NCBI GenBank assembly: GCA_937910255.1
Contig: CALEOQ010000408.1
Location: 1-9,229, forward strand
Direction: 5' to 3'
DNA: 9,229 nucleotides
Origin: an uncultured Caulobacteraceae bacterium
GTDB taxonomy: Bacteria; Pseudomonadota; Alphaproteobacteria; Caulobacterales; Caulobacteraceae
In this document: piece after piece, positions 6,585-9,229 of the stretch
Layout: the number at the start of each line of letters is the position of its first letter
Position numbering within the stretch: position 1 is the stretch's first letter
Notes under the pieces: model-generated
What the model was told of the DNA's origin: nothing
Seen by the model: the letters and a program-made list of their open reading frames with translations, nothing else
The model's database searches: none
Translations under genes and position numbers: made by a program

Positions 6585-7103
6585 CTACTCGGCGGCCTTC
6601 AGGACGCCCGATGCGAGCGGCGCGCGCAGGGCCTCAACCTCCCCCTTCTCCACGAAGAAGGACTCCCCAGCCACCGCCTTGCCGTTGTCGGCGCGGGGAT
6701 GCTCGACGCTGCCACGCATCACGGTGATCTTGACCCCCTTGGACAGCAAGGGACGCAGGGCCGGGGGCGGCGCCTTGCCGGCCGACATCTGCGCCGGGAA
6801 GGCGAGCAGCTCGCCCTGGATCAGGTTTGACGGAGACGGAGCAGCGGCCAGGCGCGCGGCCAGGTCGGTGTTCAGGTCGCGCAGCAGGCGGCCCTCGGCC
6901 TGGGCCTCGGCGAGCGCCGTGGCGGTCTCTGCCTGCCGGGCGTCGGCCTCGACCAGGGCGGCGCGGGCCTCGGCCAGATCCGACAGGGCGGACTCCAGCT
7001 GGTCGGCGGCGGCGGTCAGCTGCGCCTCGACTTCCGGCGGCAGGGTTTCGGCGGCGGGCGGAGTCTGGGTCTCGGACGCAGGCGCGTCAGTCTTCGGGGC
7101 CAT
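6585..7103 (-). CDS. Alanine-rich coiled-coil protein in gpFI position, 172 aa
   Basis: The start at ATG 7101-7103 is chosen over a longer frame (to 7199) because GGGAGG lies 6 nt upstream and the longer start falls inside the terminator-like hairpin after the capsid gene. Residues 1-21 are Pro/Thr/Ala-rich and disordered. Residues about 22-87 are a long Ala/Glu/Leu helix with heptad spacing, probably a coiled coil (VEAQLTAAADQLESALSDLA). A linker rich in Pro follows, and residues 118-172 form a small domain with VKITVMRGSVEHPR and GESFFVEKGEVEAL strands. In lambda the gene after the capsid is FI, whose acidic, Ala-rich product helps the packaging complex find procapsids. The same place, composition and small C-terminal domain fit, but I see no sequence motif that proves it. 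Confidence 0.7.
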   Translation of the reverse strand: MAPKTDAPASETQTPPAAETLPPEVEAQLTAAADQLESALSDLAEARAALVEADARQAETATALAEAQAEGRLLRDLNTDLAARLAAAPSPSNLIQGELLAFPAQMSAGKAPPPALRPLLSKGVKITVMRGSVEHPRADNGKAVAGESFFVEKGEVEALRAPLASGVLKAAE

Positions 7104-7140
7104 GGGGGCCTCCCTGGGATGTGAGTGGAAAAGGATGAGC

Positions 7141-7177
7141 GCGTCGGGTCGAGGGGCGGAGCCCCTGACCACGCGAC
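7141..7177 (-). repeat. Intergenic hairpin with repeated motif, copy 2
   Basis: In the spacer between the capsid and gpFI-like genes, AGGGGC pairs with GCCCCT around a 3-nt loop (7152-7157 with 7161-7166). It is extended by GGTC/GACC and GTCG/CGAC across small bulges, for about 14 pairs. The outer arm carries GCGTCGGGTCGA in plus-strand terms (7141-7152), sharing 11 bases with the copies at 4970 and 9185. It stands about 40 nt before the ATG of the next gene. Confidence 0.6.
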
Positions 7178-7185
7178 CGCCAGAA

Positions 7186-7210
7186 AGCCCCGCCGACAAG
7201 CGGCGGGGCT
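7186..7210 (-). terminator. Terminator-like hairpin after the capsid gene
   Basis: A perfect 10-bp stem AGCCCCGCCG / CGGCGGGGCT with a 5-nt loop starts 12 nt after the capsid TAG. On the minus strand it is followed by TTCTGG, so the stem's last T gives only a short U-run. It could be a weak intrinsic terminator or a 3' stabiliser that gives the capsid message a higher dose than the genes downstream, as is usual for phage capsid genes. The short U-run keeps the call tentative. Confidence 0.5.
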
Positions 7211-7221
7211 GGCAGGTGTGA

Positions 7222-8259
7222 CTAGCGGACCGTGGCGGCGAGCACCGCGTCCGGGCGGCCCAGGACCGGCAGGGGGGCCGACTGGGTCATGGTGGTGGTC
7301 ACCGGCGGGTCTTCGGTGTTCCACATCTTCGGGAAGCGGGACATGGGGCGCAACTGGGCGCCGACATCCTGAATGGCCCCATAGCAGCGGACCCCCGCAG
7401 CCTGCTTGGGTGAGCCGACCATGACCGTGTAGTCCGGCAGCATCTTCGCCTCGGCCCCGGCGGCGTCGGTGTAGATGTCCTGGTACTGCCAGAAGTCGAA
7501 CTGGCCGATGGAGCCCAGATAGACGGCTTCATCGCCGGCGCCGTAACCGCCCTGCAGACCGGAAAGCTCGAACGTCCCGCTGACCTGGCGGCGGTTGTCG
7601 AGGACTTCGCGGACCTCGTCATCCTGCTGGAAGATCAGGGCGGCGAGCGGGTCCAGGACCACGTTCCGGGCCATGGCGCCGGACTTGGACGCCACCAGGG
7701 CCGCCCAGATGCGGATCGAGGTCATCGGACTGACGCCCGACTCGCCCCACCGCAGGGCGTCGGTCAGGGTGATGGTGAGGTCGTTGTGGCGGCCGAGATC
7801 CACAACCTGGGTCGGATAGTCCTCGCCCTCAACCGTCACGCTGCCGGTGCGCAGCAGCTCCGAGGCCATCCACTCCTCCCGCCGGGTGATCTGTTCGTCC
7901 TCCAGCATCAGGTTGTCGGCCACGGCCATCTGGAACCGCTGCTCGGCCGACAGCTGGCCGCCGCCGAGGTTTTCGCCCGGGGCGCGCTTGAGCGCCTTAG
8001 CCGGCTCCACCAGGTGCTTGGGCTTCACATAGGCCGGCGCGAACGTCCGGGTGGAATAGCCGCGGGACCGCTCAGCCTTGCCGGCCACCTTCGGAGAGAC
8101 GAAGGGGGCCAGGCGACGGGCCCGCTCGATCTTGTCGAAATAGACCTCCTCGGTGTCGAACGTCTGTTCATCGGGGAAGTAGAGGTCGAGCAGGAAGCTC
8201 GACGGACGCTCCAGGGTGGCGATGACGCCCACCAGGGCGGCGGTGTTGTAGAGGTTCAT
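7222..8259 (-). CDS. Major capsid protein, phage capsid E family, 345 aa
   Basis: The 345-aa protein matches the length of lambda gpE (341 aa) and follows the decoration gene as E follows D. Recognisable family features are the N-terminal MNLYNTAALVGVIATLERP, the segment FFDTEE-like QTFDTEEVYFDKIERARRLA near residues 33-52, and FVSPKVAGKAERSRGYSTRT near 53-72. Further along are LMLEDEQITRREEWMASELL near 117-136, and a C-terminal PDYTVMVGSPKQAAGVRCYG stretch with MWNTEDPP. It assembles into the icosahedral shell with an HK97-type fold. AAGGAGGG (8267-8274) is a strong Shine-Dalgarno 7 nt before the ATG and sits partly inside a small hairpin. A terminator-like hairpin follows the TAG. Gene identity is confident. 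Confidence 0.95.
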   Translation of the reverse strand: MNLYNTAALVGVIATLERPSSFLLDLYFPDEQTFDTEEVYFDKIERARRLAPFVSPKVAGKAERSRGYSTRTFAPAYVKPKHLVEPAKALKRAPGENLGGGQLSAEQRFQMAVADNLMLEDEQITRREEWMASELLRTGSVTVEGEDYPTQVVDLGRHNDLTITLTDALRWGESGVSPMTSIRIWAALVASKSGAMARNVVLDPLAALIFQQDDEVREVLDNRRQVSGTFELSGLQGGYGAGDEAVYLGSIGQFDFWQYQDIYTDAAGAEAKMLPDYTVMVGSPKQAAGVRCYGAIQDVGAQLRPMSRFPKMWNTEDPPVTTTMTQSAPLPVLGRPDAVLAATVR

Positions 8260-8264
8260 GGGCT

Positions 8265-8310
8265 GGCCCTCCTTCGGGCCGCAAAGCCCCGGGCGCCGTG
8301 GCCTTGCGGC
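8265..8310 (-). promoter_or_regulatory. Capsid leader with two overlapping hairpins around the RBS
   Basis: On the minus strand, GCCGCAA (8310-8304) can pair with TTGCGGC (8284-8278). Just downstream GGCCC (8280-8276) can pair with GGGCC (8269-8265), leaving GAAGGA of the Shine-Dalgarno in the 6-nt loop. The two hairpins share bases 8278-8280, so they cannot both form completely. This may tune capsid translation. The pairings are visible in the sequence; a regulatory role is inferred. Confidence 0.4.
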
Positions 8311-8362
8311 TCCGGCGGGCGGGACGATTCAGGTTGTGGTTTGAGGGGGGTGGCGGGCGCCC

Positions 8363-9037
8363 TTAGGCGACGGCGCCGACCGACTTCAGATAGATGGACT
8401 GGGCCGCCGCGCGCAGGGCCGCCTCCACTGTGGTGGCCGTGTGACCCGCGCCATAGGTCAGCATCTCGGACGCGAACTCGCCCTCGAAATAGGCAGGGCC
8501 GGTGACATCGCCCGAGGTGGCGTCAAGATCCTCGGCCAGGATCGCCCGGGGGACGGCCGAGCCATCGACGGCAGCCGCCACGGCCAGCTTCCACTTGCCG
8601 GAGCCGGCGGCGACGGTGATGTCGAAGCCGTCGCCGACGATGAAGTCGGTGCCTGCGTCGGTGAGCACGCCCTTGATGTCGTTGGCGATGGCCACCGTGC
8701 CGCCGGAGCCGCCGGTGATGGTGAAGTCGCCCAGACCGTAGCCGTCCGGATCGGTGAGCCGGAAAACGCCGCCATTGGTAGAGGCCGTGATGCAGCGAAG
8801 AGCGTAAACCCCCACCTTGGCCCCGGCCAGGACCGGAGTGGTGGCGTCCAGGACGAAGGTGCCGGTGCCGGTATTGCCACCGGACTTGGCCGCCGAGCTG
8901 GCCGCGCCGATCGAGATCTTGCCCATGACGGAGCCGCGGACGCGGGCGCCCTCGCCCGACAGGACGGTGACCGGCTGGTGAGTGAGGGGATGGTCCCCTG
9001 CGATGATCCCCTGAGGGGAGAAGCTACCCGTTTCCAT
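8363..9037 (-). CDS. Head decoration protein, gpD-like with inserted domain, 224 aa
   Basis: The ATG (9035-9037) has GGAG about 10 nt upstream. The protein opens with METGSFSPQGIIAGDHPLTH and QPVTVLSGEGARVRGSVMGK, typical of lambda gpD-type decoration proteins that bind the capsid at threefold sites and stabilise it. The C-terminal part (about 143-224: GKWKLAVAAAVDGSAVPRAI, LAEDLDATSGDVTGPAYFEG, then TVEAALRAAAQSIYLKSV) is also gpD-like. Lambda gpD has only 110 residues. The extra length comes mostly from a Gly/Thr-rich beta segment at about 52-142 (GTGTFVLDATTPVLAGAKVG, CITASTNGGVFRLTDPDGYG, TDFIVGDGFDITVAAG), which is known in other large decoration proteins of this type. The gene precedes the capsid gene, as expected. 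Confidence 0.9.
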   Translation of the reverse strand: METGSFSPQGIIAGDHPLTHQPVTVLSGEGARVRGSVMGKISIGAASSAAKSGGNTGTGTFVLDATTPVLAGAKVGVYALRCITASTNGGVFRLTDPDGYGLGDFTITGGSGGTVAIANDIKGVLTDAGTDFIVGDGFDITVAAGSGKWKLAVAAAVDGSAVPRAILAEDLDATSGDVTGPAYFEGEFASEMLTYGAGHTATTVEAALRAAAQSIYLKSVGAVA

Positions 9038-9110
9038 GGTCGGAAACTCCAGATGAGGGTGGAAGAGAGCCGGCCGCCCCGCAGGCGCTGGCCGGGGTTA
9101 GGGCTGGGCC

Positions 9111-9229
9111 TTAGCGGCGGGCGCCGCGATAGGCCTTGACCCGCCCGGCCCGGGCCTTGCCCGCGGGCAAGGCCGGCCTGTAGGGCGTCGGGTCGGGACA
9201 GGAGGTGCGACCCGGGGGTCGCCCGCGCC
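9111..9229 (-). CDS. Possible C-terminal end of an upstream gene (39 codons)
   Basis: One minus-strand frame is open from the window edge to TAA at 9111-9113 and ends ALPAGKARAGRVKAYRGARR. It has the highest third-position GC of the three frames here (about 34 of 38 codons). In lambda-like order the gene before the decoration protein is the S49-type head maturation protease, so this could be its last residues. Against this, the stretch contains a 22-bp palindrome and a third copy of a motif that is otherwise intergenic. The whole interval may therefore be spacer. The 73 nt from 9038 to 9110 hold only the decoration gene's leader, with a GC-rich hairpin at 9070-9095. Confidence 0.28.
   Translation of the reverse strand, partial: RGRPPGRTSCPDPTPYRPALPAGKARAGRVKAYRGARR
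9153..9174. repeat. Perfect 22-bp palindrome
   Basis: GGCCTTGCCCG is followed directly by its exact reverse complement CGGGCAAGGCC. As RNA it would form a stem of about 9 bp with a CGCG loop. There is no T-run on either side. It could be a transcript hairpin upstream of the decoration gene or a site for a dimeric DNA-binding protein. Confidence 0.6.
9185..9214 (-). repeat. Hairpin with repeated motif, copy 3
   Basis: The 14-nt motif GCGTCGGGTCGGGA (plus-strand reading, 9185-9198) is identical to 4970-4983. On the minus strand CGGGTCG (9214-9208) can pair with CGACCCG (9195-9189) across a 12-nt loop. An alternative stem GCGACCC/GGGTCGC near 9208-9222 would compete with it. As at the other two sites, the motif forms the 3' arm of a hairpin. 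Confidence 0.5.

Noticed and set aside
5474..6727. 417-codon plus-strand ORF, Arg/Pro/Gly-rich
   Set aside because: It is antisense to three well-supported minus-strand genes, its composition is low-complexity and there is no Shine-Dalgarno. Long antisense frames are expected at this GC content.
7141..7177. CRISPR-like repeat from the recurring hairpin motif
   Set aside because: Copies are about 2 kb apart, lie in gene spacers and have no regular spacers or cas genes.
6585..7199. Longer start (ATG at 7199) for the coiled-coil protein
   Set aside because: That start lies within the 7186-7210 hairpin with no Shine-Dalgarno, whereas ATG 7103 has GGGAGG at good spacing. The extra 32 residues do not resemble the rest.
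144..9229. Novel defence, toxin or retron-type cargo
   Set aside because: All gene-sized minus-strand frames fit a lambda-like head/tail order, and no spacer is large enough for an extra cargo gene.

Overview
Most of this window (144-9229) is a very GC-rich stretch (roughly 70% G+C by eye) with every convincing gene on the minus strand. It is the head-completion and tail module of a siphovirus or prophage with lambda-like gene order. The GC content, codon use and family flavour (a DUF6441-like protein, a tail protein seen in alphaproteobacterial phages) suggest a Caulobacterales-like alphaproteobacterial host. That host assignment is inference; no host gene is present.

Read in the direction of transcription (high to low coordinates), the order is: a possible tail end of an upstream gene, head decoration protein (gpD-like), major capsid protein (gpE-like), an alanine-rich coiled-coil protein in the gpFI position, a small head-tail joining protein in the gpFII position, a DUF6441-like protein in the gpZ position, a tail terminator candidate (gpU position), the tail tube protein (gpV role), a tail assembly chaperone with a programmed -1 frameshift product (gpG/gpGT), the tape measure protein (gpH role), a Dit-like tail protein, and the N-terminal 109 codons of another tail-tip protein. 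From the gpFI-like gene onward the genes are tightly packed, with ATGA or GTGA overlaps or short gaps, which implies one transcript with translational coupling. Wider spacers with strong hairpins surround the decoration and capsid genes and precede the tail tube gene. These are the genes whose products are needed in the most copies.

The clearest mechanistic feature is the frameshift cassette in the chaperone gene. It has a GGGAAAC heptamer in the correct X XXY YYZ phase, a 6-nt spacer, a two-part stem-loop, and a -1 frame open for 136 codons that ends 10 nt before the tape measure start. The -1 extension carries a four-cysteine cluster. This extension would be missed if only the unshifted frame were annotated.

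Positions 1-143 are not biological. Positions 80-143 are an Illumina index adapter (P7 end, 6-nt index, read-2 primer region) with two mismatches, and 1-79 looks like low-quality read-through beyond it. The real sequence therefore starts at 144, and the last tail gene is cut by this artefact. I found no RNA gene, CRISPR array, IS element, integrase, attachment site or defence gene. The window reads as a fairly ordinary phage structural module with a few interesting regulatory details, not as a new system.
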